Source: Buchnera aphidicola str. G002 (Myzus persicae) (GTDB taxonomy: Bacteria > Pseudomonadota > Gammaproteobacteria > Enterobacterales > Enterobacteriaceae). From it: DNA of 64,000 bases. The notes under the pieces were generated by a model, which worked only from the letters and a program-made list of their open reading frames with translations, ran no database searches and was not told the origin of the DNA. The position numbers were made by a program, and so were the translations under genes. Location of the stretch: NCBI RefSeq assembly GCF_000521565.1, contig NZ_CP002701.1, positions 248,001 to 312,000 of the forward strand, written 5' to 3'. Of this stretch, positions 20,226 to 30,308 are shown one piece after another (the stretch's first letter is position 1; every line of letters starts with the position of its first letter).

Positions 20226-21944
20226 TTACTTTTTAAGTTTTTGAGAGATAAAATTGATAGTTTCTTTTATACCAATGAAAATAGATTTTTTATTTTTTCT
20301 TTCTCGATATTCCACATTATTATTAATGATAGAATTTTTTCCAATTATAATCTGATGCGGAATACCAATTAAATCCATTTCGTTAAACATGATTCCTGGT
20401 TGTTGATTTCGATCATCTAAAATAACATCTATTCTTTTTTCTTTAAGTTTATTATATAAAAAATTTGCTATATTTTTAATTTCAAGAGATTTATGTATAT
20501 TTATAGGCATAATGACTACTTGAAAAGGTGCGATAGAAGTAGGCCAAATAATACCATTTTTATCATGATTTTGTTCGATGACAGCTGCTACAATTCGTGT
20601 GATACCGATACCATAACATCCCATATATAAATTTTTTTCACTGCCATTGCTTGCTTTAATACATGCTTTCATTTTTTTCGAATATTTTGTGCCTATCTGA
20701 AATATATGACCTAATTCAATACTTTTTTTAACATTCAAATATCCTGTACCATTAGGATTTAAATCATTTTTTACTACTTTTCGAATATCTTGAATTACAG
20801 GTATTGATAGATCAATATTCCAATTGACATTGATAAAAAACTGGCTTTCAATATTAGCACCAATAGTAAAATTTTTCATTTTATAAGTAGATATATCTGC
20901 AATAATGGGTATTTTTAATCCTAAAGGTCCTAAAAATTTTTTTGTTACACCTATTAAAGAAATAATTTCTTTTTCATCAAGAAATACTACAGGTTTTTCA
21001 AGTATGTCAATTTTTTCTATTTTAAATATATTTAGTTCATGATCTCCACGTATTAACAACGCGGCTATTGGATGAATAGAATTTTTCTTAGTACGAACTA
21101 AGATAGTTTTGATTTGATCTCTTAAAGGAGTGTTTAATTGTTCAGAAGATATTATAGATTTTTTAGTTTTAAGTAATTCATTAATATTTTTTGAATTATT
21201 TTTATTTTTTAAAAAGTTTATTACTTCCATAGATTCAGCTGTATTCATATTGGAAGAATATGATAAATCATTTGAAAATACTATTTCATCTTCTCCATTT
21301 TCAGATAAAGCTTGAAATTCATGAGAAAGATTTCCGCCCATAGAACCTGAATCAGCTTGTACTACGCGAAAATTTAATTGCATTTTTTTAAATATATTTA
21401 TATAACTATCATAAAATATTTGATAAGTTTTTTTTAGACAGTTTTGGTCGATATGAAAAGAATAAGCATCTTTCATTGTAAATTCACGTGTTCTAATAAT
21501 CCCAAAACGGGGTCTTATTTCATCTCTAAATTTTGTTTGTATTTGATAGACGATTAATGGTAATTCTTTGTATGAATGAATTTCAGTATTAATAAAATTT
21601 GTTACAATTTCTTCATTAGTAGGTCCTAAGATAAACTTTTTTTTTCGACGATCAGAAAATTGTAATAGTTCTTCTCCATATATTTTTAAACGTCCACTTT
21701 CTTTCCATAAAGATTCAGGCTGTATAATTGGCATTGATACTTCTAATGCATTTATTTTCCTCATTTCTGTTTGAATTATTTTTATTATTTTTCTTAGTAC
21801 TCTAACACCAGTAGGAAGCCAAACATATAAACCAGATGATATTTTTCTAATCATGCCACTTCTTATCATCAGTTGATGACTGATAATTTTTGCATCGTAA
21901 GGTATGTCTTTTAAAGTTGATAATAAATATTTACTTGTACGCAT
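20226..21944 (-). CDS. proS: Prolyl-tRNA synthetase
   Basis: Class II aminoacyl-tRNA synthetase. Starting at the ATG at 21944 (MRTSKYLLSTLKDIPYDA) gives 572 residues, identical in length to E. coli; an in-frame TTG five codons upstream was rejected. Class II motif 2 is in RPRFGIIRTREFTMKDAYSFH, motif 3 in MGCYGIGITRIVAA, and the editing (INS) domain spans about 225-400. GAG lies 10 nt before the ATG. Convergent with dnaE and divergent from flhB; about eight E. coli genes between dnaE and proS, including accA and tilS, are missing here. Confidence 0.97.
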   Translation of the reverse strand: MRTSKYLLSTLKDIPYDAKIISHQLMIRSGMIRKISSGLYVWLPTGVRVLRKIIKIIQTEMRKINALEVSMPIIQPESLWKESGRLKIYGEELLQFSDRRKKKFILGPTNEEIVTNFINTEIHSYKELPLIVYQIQTKFRDEIRPRFGIIRTREFTMKDAYSFHIDQNCLKKTYQIFYDSYINIFKKMQLNFRVVQADSGSMGGNLSHEFQALSENGEDEIVFSNDLSYSSNMNTAESMEVINFLKNKNNSKNINELLKTKKSIISSEQLNTPLRDQIKTILVRTKKNSIHPIAALLIRGDHELNIFKIEKIDILEKPVVFLDEKEIISLIGVTKKFLGPLGLKIPIIADISTYKMKNFTIGANIESQFFINVNWNIDLSIPVIQDIRKVVKNDLNPNGTGYLNVKKSIELGHIFQIGTKYSKKMKACIKASNGSEKNLYMGCYGIGITRIVAAVIEQNHDKNGIIWPTSIAPFQVVIMPINIHKSLEIKNIANFLYNKLKEKRIDVILDDRNQQPGIMFNEMDLIGIPHQIIIGKNSIINNNVEYRERKNKKSIFIGIKETINFISQKLKK

Positions 21945-22299
21945 GGATTGATATCTCAAAAATAGAGGTTTTTATTAAAATATGAATGTTAAAGTTTAAA
22001 ATTTTGGTTTTAATCATAAATATTTTTTTATTATATAATAAAATCTTATGTTAAATAATTTATTTCAAAATAATAGATTTTAATAAAATTAATATTAATA
22101 TATTTTTCTTTTTAAAATCTAAAAGTTTGACATATTTTAAAATATTTTTTTTTAAAATAAATACTAATATTGAGTATTTTTATATTTTTAAAAATGTATA
22201 TGATTTATTTAAAGGATTAATAAAATTAGCTTGTTTTTTTTTAAAGAGAGAGGTTTAATAAATTTTTTATAAATAAAATAGTGGTTGAAATTATTCAAA
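21945..22299. promoter_or_regulatory. proS-flhB divergent spacer with candidate flhBA promoter
   Basis: A 355-nt AT-rich stretch without a gene. TTGACA at 22127-22132 is a perfect -35; the best -10 candidates are TTTAAA at 18-nt spacing or TAAAAT at 20, so the promoter is only plausible. A strong purine run AAAGAGAGAGG at 22243-22253 looks like a Shine-Dalgarno site but no start codon follows in a usable frame. The flhB frame is closed by TAG at 22279. Confidence 0.35.
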
Positions 22300-23442
22300 A
22301 TGAATCATAATGTAAATGAAGAAAAAACAGAAAATCCTACTGAACATAAGATTAAAAAATTTCGTCAAAAAGGAAAAACAAAATATTCTCGTGAATTAAA
22401 TTCTTTATTGATTTTATTAGTTGGATTTATCAGTTTATGGTACTTCAAAGAAACTATTTTTTTGAGTGTTAGTGAAGTAATGTTGAATAGTTTTTGTTTT
22501 AATAATAATCTTATTAATGACAAAAACAATTTGTTGAAAATATTTACAGTTATAAAAAATGTATTTTTTATTTTTTTACCTTTTTTTATATCTTTATTAA
22601 TTATAGTTATAGTTCCTTCAATTTTTTTGAGCGGTATCAAATTAAATTTAAAATCATTAGAGTTTAATTTTAAAAAATTAAATCCTTTTCATGGTTTGAA
22701 AAGAATTTTTTCTTTTCAAATCCTAGTGGAATTTTTTAAAATAATATTAAAGTTATTTGTTGTGAGTAGTATATCTTTTTGGTATTTATATGTTTCTTTT
22801 TATGAAATTTTATTCTTAATAAAAGAAAGATCTATATCTTCATTATTACATGGATTCAATATTATTGCTATCTGTTGTGTTTTAGTTATATTAGGTCTTG
22901 TTCCTATTGTTTTCTTTGATATTATTTTACAACAATTTTCTTACTATAAAAAATTAAAAATGACTCATCAAGAAATAAAAGATGAATTAAGAGAGAAAGA
23001 AGGAAATCCAAGTATTAAGATGCGTATCCGACAAGAAATGAGAGCAACTATACGCAGACGAATGATTTCAGACATACCTAAAGCTGACGTAATTATAACA
23101 AATCCTATACATTATTCAGTCGCTCTACAATATGATGAAAAAAAAATGCATGCTCCTAAAGTGATAGCTAAAGGAATAGGTGAAATTGCTGTTAAAATAC
23201 AAATTTTAGGTTCTAAAAATAATATTTCTATTATTTCTGCTCCATCATTAGCTCGAGCTTTATATCGTTATTCTGAAATAGGACAATATATTCCAGGTCC
23301 TCTTTATAAAGCTGTTTCAGAAGTTTTAGCATGGGTTTGGAAAGTACGAAAATGGAAAAAAGAAGGTGGTATTTTTCCTGAAAAACCCCAAAATATAATA
23401 GTTCCATCAGAATTTACTTTTATAAGAGAGCATAAAAAATAA
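22300..23442 (+). CDS. flhB: Flagellar type III export switch protein FlhB
   Basis: Inner-membrane gate and specificity switch of the flagellar type III export apparatus. The ATG at 22300 (MNHNVNEEKTENPTEHKI) matches the E. coli N-terminus and gives 380 residues (E. coli 382); a TTG at 22285 is the alternative. Four membrane segments (about 25-220) are followed by the cytoplasmic domain. The self-cleavage motif NPTH reads NPIH (N268-P269-I270-H271), followed by conserved YSVALQYDEKKMHAPKV. The stop overlaps the flhA start by one base (TAATG). Buchnera retain hook-basal bodies without flagellin, so a role in export is inferred. Confidence 0.95.
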   Translation: MNHNVNEEKTENPTEHKIKKFRQKGKTKYSRELNSLLILLVGFISLWYFKETIFLSVSEVMLNSFCFNNNLINDKNNLLKIFTVIKNVFFIFLPFFISLLIIVIVPSIFLSGIKLNLKSLEFNFKKLNPFHGLKRIFSFQILVEFFKIILKLFVVSSISFWYLYVSFYEILFLIKERSISSLLHGFNIIAICCVLVILGLVPIVFFDIILQQFSYYKKLKMTHQEIKDELREKEGNPSIKMRIRQEMRATIRRRMISDIPKADVIITNPIHYSVALQYDEKKMHAPKVIAKGIGEIAVKIQILGSKNNISIISAPSLARALYRYSEIGQYIPGPLYKAVSEVLAWVWKVRKWKKEGGIFPEKPQNIIVPSEFTFIREHKK

Positions 23443-25526
23443 TGATTAATTTTTCTTCTTTTTTTCGCATTATAAAAATTTTCAAAACAACTCAATGGCA
23501 GATACTTGCAGGTCCAATACTTATTTTAATGATTTTATCAATGATGGTTTTACCATTAGCTCCTTTCGTTTTAGATGTTTTTTTTACTTTTAATATTGCG
23601 TTATCAATAATAATTTTACTTGTTTCTATGTTTACTCGCCATACTTTAGAATTTACTGCTTTCCCAACTATTTTGCTTTTTTCTACGTTATTACGTTTAG
23701 CATTAAATGTAGCTTCTACTCGTGTTATTTTTTTAAATGGTCACATTGGAACTAATGCTGCAGGAAAAGTAATTGAATCATTTGGTCATTTTTTAGTTGG
23801 AGGTAATTTTGCTATTGGCATAGTTGTTTTTATCATTTTAGTTATTATTAATTTTATAGTTATTACAAAAGGAGCTAGTCGAATAGCAGAAGTTGGTGCT
23901 AGATTTATATTAGATGCGATGCCTGGAAAACAAATGGCTATTGATGCTGATTTAAATGCAGGCTTAATTGGTGAAGAAAAAGCAAAAAAACGTCGTGCAA
24001 AAATAACACAAGAAGCAGATTTTTATGGTTCTATGGATGGTGCTAGTAAATTTGTTCGAGGGGATGCAATTGCTGGAATTTTAATTATGATTCTTAATAT
24101 ATTTGGGGGATTGATTATTGGTTTAATACAGCATCAGATGCCTTTAAATAAAGCTGCAGAAGTTTATACTTTATTAACTATTGGAGATGGTTTAGTAGCT
24201 CAAATTCCAGCTTTAGTCATTTCTACTGCAGCAGGTGTTATCGTAACACGAGTAAGTACTAATCAAAATGTTGGAGAACAGATGGTTAGTCAATTATTTT
24301 ATAATCCTCAAGTAATTTTATTAAGTGCTATAGTATTAGGTGTTCTTGGGTTAGTACCAGGTATGCCAAATATTATCTTTTTGTTTTTTACAGTTTTATT
24401 GTTTATTTTGTCTTGGTGGTTGTATGAAAAAAAATATCTTTTAGATAATGATTTTTCAAATAAAGAATATCAATTAATACAAGATTCTATTTTAGAAGAA
24501 GCTTCTTGGAATGATATTTCACTTGAAGATCCTATAAAAATAGAAATAGGTTACAATTTAACACCTATGATTGATATTAATAAAAAAGATAATTTATTAA
24601 ATAAAATAAAAATGATACGAAAAAAAATTGCTCAAGAAATAGGTTTTTTACCTCCATTAATACATATTAAAAATAATATAAATTTATCTGAAAATACTTA
24701 TCGAATTTTAATAAAAGGTGTAGAAATAGGTAAAGGAAAATGTCTATATGATTGTTTTTTAGCTATTAATTCAGGAAGAGAAACAGAATCTTTACCTTTT
24801 GATAAAGTATATGAACCGACTTTTGGTTTATCTGGTTATTGGATTAACAAAGAATTTAAAAATGAAGCTCAAAAAAAAGGTTATTCTGTAGTCGAATCTA
24901 GCACTGTAATTTCTACTCATTTAAATTTTGTGATTTCTAGTAATATACATGAGTTATTTGGTCGTCAAGAAGCTCAACAATTGATAGAATATATAGCTAG
25001 AGACATGCCAAAATTAACTGAGGATTTAATTCCGAATATAATTACTTTGACAGTTTTTCATAAAATTCTTAGAAATTTATTATTAGAACATGTTCCAATA
25101 CGTGATATGAGAACTATTCTAGAGACGTTATCAGAATATGCAGGAATCCAAAAAGATCCTGATGAATTAACTGCTATTGTTCGTATAGCCTTAAGTAAAA
25201 TTATTACACAAAAATTATTTTATAAAAAAAATATCATTGAAGTTATAGGTTTGGAATCAAATTTAGAACAATTATTATTAAATAGTTTAAAAAACAATAC
25301 CAATACTATAGAACCTATTTTATCTGAAACTTTATTAATAAAAACAAAAGAAGCTATTCAAAACCAATTATTAATAGGTTCTCCTCTTGTCTTATTGGTA
25401 AGTCATCGTCTTCGACATTTCTTATCTCAATTTTTACGTCAAAGTTTTCCAGAATTAACAGTTTTATCTCAATTTGAGATTACAGATATGAAAAAAATAA
25501 AAATGACTAGTATTATTGGAAATTAA
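23442..25526 (+). CDS. flhA: Flagellar type III export protein FlhA
   Basis: Largest inner-membrane component of the flagellar export gate. The 694 residues (E. coli 692) contain about eight transmembrane helices (residues about 15-330) enclosing the conserved FHIPEP-type cytoplasmic loop (GARFILDAMPGKQMAIDADLN), then the soluble C-terminal ring domain that docks chaperones and substrates. Start ATG overlaps the flhB stop by one base, so the pair is translationally coupled. E. coli flhE, which follows, is absent. Confidence 0.97.
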   Translation: MINFSSFFRIIKIFKTTQWQILAGPILILMILSMMVLPLAPFVLDVFFTFNIALSIIILLVSMFTRHTLEFTAFPTILLFSTLLRLALNVASTRVIFLNGHIGTNAAGKVIESFGHFLVGGNFAIGIVVFIILVIINFIVITKGASRIAEVGARFILDAMPGKQMAIDADLNAGLIGEEKAKKRRAKITQEADFYGSMDGASKFVRGDAIAGILIMILNIFGGLIIGLIQHQMPLNKAAEVYTLLTIGDGLVAQIPALVISTAAGVIVTRVSTNQNVGEQMVSQLFYNPQVILLSAIVLGVLGLVPGMPNIIFLFFTVLLFILSWWLYEKKYLLDNDFSNKEYQLIQDSILEEASWNDISLEDPIKIEIGYNLTPMIDINKKDNLLNKIKMIRKKIAQEIGFLPPLIHIKNNINLSENTYRILIKGVEIGKGKCLYDCFLAINSGRETESLPFDKVYEPTFGLSGYWINKEFKNEAQKKGYSVVESSTVISTHLNFVISSNIHELFGRQEAQQLIEYIARDMPKLTEDLIPNIITLTVFHKILRNLLLEHVPIRDMRTILETLSEYAGIQKDPDELTAIVRIALSKIITQKLFYKKNIIEVIGLESNLEQLLLNSLKNNTNTIEPILSETLLIKTKEAIQNQLLIGSPLVLLVSHRLRHFLSQFLRQSFPELTVLSQFEITDMKKIKMTSIIGN

Positions 25527-25545
25527 TTAATTTATTATTTTCAAT

Positions 25546-25605
25546 ACAGGTTGGTGTGGTTGTAAGTGGTACGTTGATGGTACTACATTATTTCCTCACC
25601 TTGCT
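25546..25605. other. G+C-richer foldable island between flhA and argS, nature unknown
   Basis: This short segment is visibly richer in G and C than its surroundings. GTGGTAC (25566-25572) can pair with GTACTAC (25580-25586) with one G-U pair and a 7-nt loop. An outer arm GGTGTGG (25553-25559) can pair with CCTCACC (25594-25600) with one mismatch. The result is a nested double stem between the ends of two convergent genes. No tRNA or known RNA was recognised. It could be a terminator, a small RNA, or a gene remnant (flhE stood here in E. coli, but I see no resemblance). Confidence 0.5.
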
Positions 25606-25642
25606 GATTGTTTTTATTATAAAATAAATCATTTAAAATTTT

Positions 25643-27382
25643 TTACATTTTTTTAACTGTTTTAATACCAAGCATATTTAGTCCTTTTTTTAATGTTTTT
25701 GCTGTTAGAATAGATAATTTAAGTCTGCTTTTACAAATTTTGATTCTTTGAGCAAAGAGTATTGAACAACTTTCATAAAAGATAGAAAAATAAGTTGCAA
25801 GTTGATAAAGATATTGACACATAATATGTGGGGTTCCTTTTTGAGAAATTAATAAAACAATTTCTTCAAATTCTAATATTTTAATAGCTAATTTAATTTC
25901 ACTTTCTTTTTCTAAAATAATTCTTGCTTTTAATTTTCTTATAGGAAACGTTGATTTTTTTATAATGGAAAGTATTCTTGTATAAGCATACTGTATATAA
26001 GGTGCTGTATTGCCTTCAAAACTGAGCATTGTATCCCAATTAAATACATAATTAGTATTTCTATTTTTAGATAAATCTGCATATTTAACTGCACTAATTC
26101 CAATTACTTCAGCTAATAAAATTAGTTTTTTCTTAGATAAATTTGGTTTTTTCTTTTTAATTAATTTTATTGCTCTTTCTATTGCTTCATCTAGAAGTTT
26201 AGAAAGTTTTATATTATTGCCATCTCGAGTTTTAAATGGACGTTTGTTTTTTGATAACATCATACCAAACATATGATGTTCTAATAATAAATCGTGTGGT
26301 ATATAATTAGCTTTTTTTGCTATAGTCCATGCTTGCATTAAATGTTGATGTTGACGAGCGTCGGTATAGTATATGATACGATCAGCATGTAATCTTTCAT
26401 ATCTATATTTAAAACAAGCTATATCAGTTGTAGAATATAAAAACCCCTTATCTTTTTTTTGAATAACAACTCCCATCGGTTCTCCTGATCTATTTTGAAA
26501 TTCTCTTAAAAAAACAATGGTGGCACCGTTTTTTTCAGTAGCTATTTTTTTATTTTTAAGATCTTCAATAATATCAGGTAGCATTTTATTATATAAACTT
26601 TCCCCCATAATATCATTTTTTTTTAATGTAACGTTAAGTTTGTTATATATTTTTTGATTTTCAAGCATTGTAATATGAACTAATTTTTTCCAAATATTGT
26701 AGCAGTATTGATCTCCATTTTGTAATTTAACAACATATTCTCTAGATTTTTTTGCAAATAATTTATCTGAATCATATTTTTTTTTTGCTTCACAGTAAAG
26801 TTTTTCAAGTTCTTCTAAAGAAGTGGTACTATTTTTTGATATACTTGTTAATTTTATATCTTCTAAATATGCAATCAACATACCAAATTGCGTTCCCCAA
26901 TCACCGATATGATTTGCTCTAATTACATTATGACCTAAAAAATGTAATATTCTTACTATTACATCACCAATAATAGTAGATCGAAGATGTCCAATATGCA
27001 TTTCCTTAGCAATATTTGGAGAAGAATAGTCTATAACAATATTTTTTGGCGTAGTCACCTTTATCCCAAGACGATATGAAATAAAAATTTTTTCTAATTC
27101 TATAGATAACCAATTATGACAAATAAAAATATTAATAAAACCAGGTTCAGAAAATGTTATTTTTTTATATATATATTTTTTTTTTATATTATAGATAATT
27201 ATTTTAGATAATTTATATGGTTCTAATTGTAATGTATTTGCTATTTTAATTAGATTGTTCAGTTGATAATGACCTAATTGTATTTTTTTGTTTAATATAA
27301 CAATAGGATGACAGTATTTTATAGGATTAATTCGAATTAAAACATTTTTAATATCTTTTTCTAGTATATCTTTTAAATTCAT
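25643..27382 (-). CDS. argS: Arginyl-tRNA synthetase
   Basis: Class I aminoacyl-tRNA synthetase. The 579 residues (E. coli 577) carry the N-terminal Add-1 domain, the HIGH signature in IAKEMHIGHLRSTIIGD, conserved NHIGDWGTQFGMLIAYLE, the degenerate KMSKS-equivalent region FKTRDGNNIKLSKLLDE, and the anticodon-binding C-terminus ending LGIKTVKKM. It lies leftward, upstream of and divergent from the 16S rRNA gene; the argS-rrs linkage is known from Buchnera. Confidence 0.97.
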   Translation of the reverse strand: MNLKDILEKDIKNVLIRINPIKYCHPIVILNKKIQLGHYQLNNLIKIANTLQLEPYKLSKIIIYNIKKKYIYKKITFSEPGFINIFICHNWLSIELEKIFISYRLGIKVTTPKNIVIDYSSPNIAKEMHIGHLRSTIIGDVIVRILHFLGHNVIRANHIGDWGTQFGMLIAYLEDIKLTSISKNSTTSLEELEKLYCEAKKKYDSDKLFAKKSREYVVKLQNGDQYCYNIWKKLVHITMLENQKIYNKLNVTLKKNDIMGESLYNKMLPDIIEDLKNKKIATEKNGATIVFLREFQNRSGEPMGVVIQKKDKGFLYSTTDIACFKYRYERLHADRIIYYTDARQHQHLMQAWTIAKKANYIPHDLLLEHHMFGMMLSKNKRPFKTRDGNNIKLSKLLDEAIERAIKLIKKKKPNLSKKKLILLAEVIGISAVKYADLSKNRNTNYVFNWDTMLSFEGNTAPYIQYAYTRILSIIKKSTFPIRKLKARIILEKESEIKLAIKILEFEEIVLLISQKGTPHIMCQYLYQLATYFSIFYESCSILFAQRIKICKSRLKLSILTAKTLKKGLNMLGIKTVKKM

Positions 27383-27567
27383 GCTAAAACCTTTTTAAAA
27401 TAAATTGAAATGATTTTTTTATTTAACACTTCAATAAAAAATATATATTTAATAAAATTTTATTAAATATAGAGTTTATTTATTTTTTATAATATATTAT
27501 ATTTTTTTTATTATTTATTAAATATCATTTTATTAAAATTATATAAAAAAATATTTTATAAAAAAGG
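27383..27567. other. Very AT-rich spacer upstream of the rrs promoter
   Basis: Together with the rrs leader this makes 356 nt without a coding gene between argS and 16S rRNA. It is nearly pure A/T with many A and T tracts and no reading frame. It may act as an upstream A-tract/UP-like region for the rrs promoter and must contain the argS promoter, but I cannot place either. Confidence 0.4.
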
Positions 27568-27596
27568 TTGACAAGGTAATTAAAAAAATGTAAGCT
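27568..27596 (+). promoter_or_regulatory. Probable rrs promoter
   Basis: A perfect -35 TTGACA (27568-27573) is followed after 17 nt by TAAGCT (27591-27596) as the -10, then a short GC-containing stretch (CTACTC) resembling the discriminator of stringently controlled promoters. It lies about 140 nt before mature 16S rRNA. Only one promoter is evident, whereas E. coli rrn operons have two. Confidence 0.6.
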
Positions 27597-27625
27597 CTAC
27601 TCTAAAGTTTCAAAAATATAAAAAC

Positions 27626-27637
27626 GCTCTTTAAAAA
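27626..27637 (+). promoter_or_regulatory. boxA antitermination site in the rrs leader
   Basis: GCTCTTTAAAAA closely matches the E. coli rrn boxA (GCTCTTTAACAA). It lies about 30 nt after the -10 and directly before the RNase III stalk, the same order as in E. coli rrn leaders. It implies Nus-factor-dependent antitermination. Confidence 0.8.
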
Positions 27638-27640
27638 AAT

Positions 27641-27662
27641 ATTAGATAATCTGTGTGGGCAC
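27641..27662 (+). promoter_or_regulatory. 5' arm of the pre-16S RNase III processing stalk
   Basis: This 22-nt segment, containing AATCTGTGTGGGCAC, is complementary to 29305-29326 after the 16S gene, with one C-A mismatch in 22 positions. It matches the corresponding E. coli rrn leader closely. Base-pairing loops out the whole 16S rRNA, the known RNase III substrate. Confidence 0.85.
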
Positions 27663-27738
27663 AGACAATTAAGTACAAAAATTATTTTTTGTTATTTGAT
27701 AATCTCTTAGAGATTAATTTCTTTAAGAAAAGTTTTTT

Positions 27739-29284
<1,546 letters not shown>

Positions 29285-29304
29285 AAAATTTATACTTATT
29301 GAAA

Positions 29305-29326
29305 GTGCCCACACAAATTATCTAAT
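29305..29326 (+). promoter_or_regulatory. 3' arm of the pre-16S RNase III processing stalk
   Basis: Contains GTGCCCACACAAATTATC and pairs with 27641-27662 over 22 positions with one mismatch. It lies 20 nt after the 16S 3' end and 11 nt before tRNA-Ile. Both arms survive although the rest of a standard rrn operon has been lost. Confidence 0.85.
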
Positions 29327-29337
29327 AAAAAATTAGA

Positions 29338-29414
<77 letters not shown>

Positions 29415-29428
29415 TGAAACAATCATCT

Positions 29429-29501
29429 GGGGCTATAGCTCAGCTGGGAGAGCGCCTGCCTTGCACGCAGGAGGTCAGCGGTTCAATCCCGCTTAGCTCC
29501 A
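29429..29501 (+). tRNA. trnA: tRNA-Ala (anticodon TGC)
   Basis: A 73-nt gene close to E. coli tRNA-Ala(UGC). Acceptor GGGGCTA pairs with TAGCTCC, with the G3-U70 identity pair, and the anticodon TGC is at 29462-29464. The T-stem closing pair is A-U where E. coli has U-A, a compensated change. Only the discriminator A follows the acceptor, so CCA must be added post-transcriptionally. Its last 19 nt overlap the end of gloB on the other strand. A T-rich run after it (29510-29518) may terminate the rrs transcript. Confidence 0.97.
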
Positions 29502-30253
29502 ATAAAATAATTTTTTCTTAATCTTAATTGAATAAAAACTTCTAAATCCGTTAAACTATTTTTCAATCCCATAAATTTTTTTAATATTTTCTCATCTGTT
29601 CTTAAAAATAAATTTATTTTTTTCTCAAAAAAGATATAACAAGGTAAACTAGATTTATTTAAATACCTTAATTTTTTGATTTTTTTATAATAAATTTTAA
29701 TCATATTATCTTCTGGTAAAATAAATTTAGCAAAAGACAAATTAGATAAAGTGTATTCATGAGAACAACATAGCATAGTATTATCAGGAAAAGATGATAT
29801 CAGCTTTATTGAATTGTACATTTCTAAATATCTTTCCTTATAAACACGGCCACAACCTCCTGAAAAAAGAGTATCTCCACAAAAAAAATATGGTTTCATA
29901 TAATATGAAACATGACCTAATGTGTGTCCTGGAGTTGGTAAAACATAAACTGTTTTGTTTAATAAAAATAGTTTTTCTCCTCCTGATACAATCCTATTTA
30001 CACTATTTTTTCTGGTTTCTTTCGGTCCAAAAATAGTTACACTTGGATAATTTTGAATAATTTCAGACACTCCTTCTGTATGATCAGAATGACTATGAGT
30101 TAATAAAATAGCTACAGGATTCCATTTTTTTTTCTTAATTTTCTCTATGATAGGTTCAGATAAACCAGGATCTATGATTATACAAAAATTATTTGTATCA
30201 TAAAGAAACCAAACATAGTTATCAGATAATATAGATATATTTTCTAAGATCAT
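29483..30253 (-). CDS. gloB: Hydroxyacylglutathione hydrolase (glyoxalase II)
   Basis: Hydrolyses S-lactoylglutathione, completing methylglyoxal detoxification; binuclear-zinc metallo-beta-lactamase fold. I start at the ATG at 30253 (MILENISILSDNYVWFL), preceded by AGGA and matching E. coli MNLNSIPAFDDNYIWVL, giving 256 residues (E. coli 251). Metal motif LTHSHSDH, then PTPGHTLGH, FCGDTLFSGGCGR and CSHEYTLSN are all present. An in-frame ATG at 30328 would overlap rnhA. The TGA stop at 29483-29485 lies inside the convergent tRNA-Ala gene. Confidence 0.95.
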   Translation of the reverse strand: MILENISILSDNYVWFLYDTNNFCIIIDPGLSEPIIEKIKKKKWNPVAILLTHSHSDHTEGVSEIIQNYPSVTIFGPKETRKNSVNRIVSGGEKLFLLNKTVYVLPTPGHTLGHVSYYMKPYFFCGDTLFSGGCGRVYKERYLEMYNSIKLISSFPDNTMLCCSHEYTLSNLSFAKFILPEDNMIKIYYKKIKKLRYLNKSSLPCYIFFEKKINLFLRTDEKILKKFMGLKNSLTDLEVFIQLRLRKNYFIGAKRD

Positions 30254-30308
30254 GTACTTTTTTCCTTTTTGATATATTTGAAAAATTAAATGCTCTTTTA
30301 AAAATTTT

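Noticed and set aside
25546..25640. Reading the flhA-argS island as a short cysteine-containing peptide or flhE remnant
   Set aside because: One frame reads TGWCGCKWYVDGTT, but it has no start codon with a ribosome-binding site and no similarity to FlhE that I can recognise.
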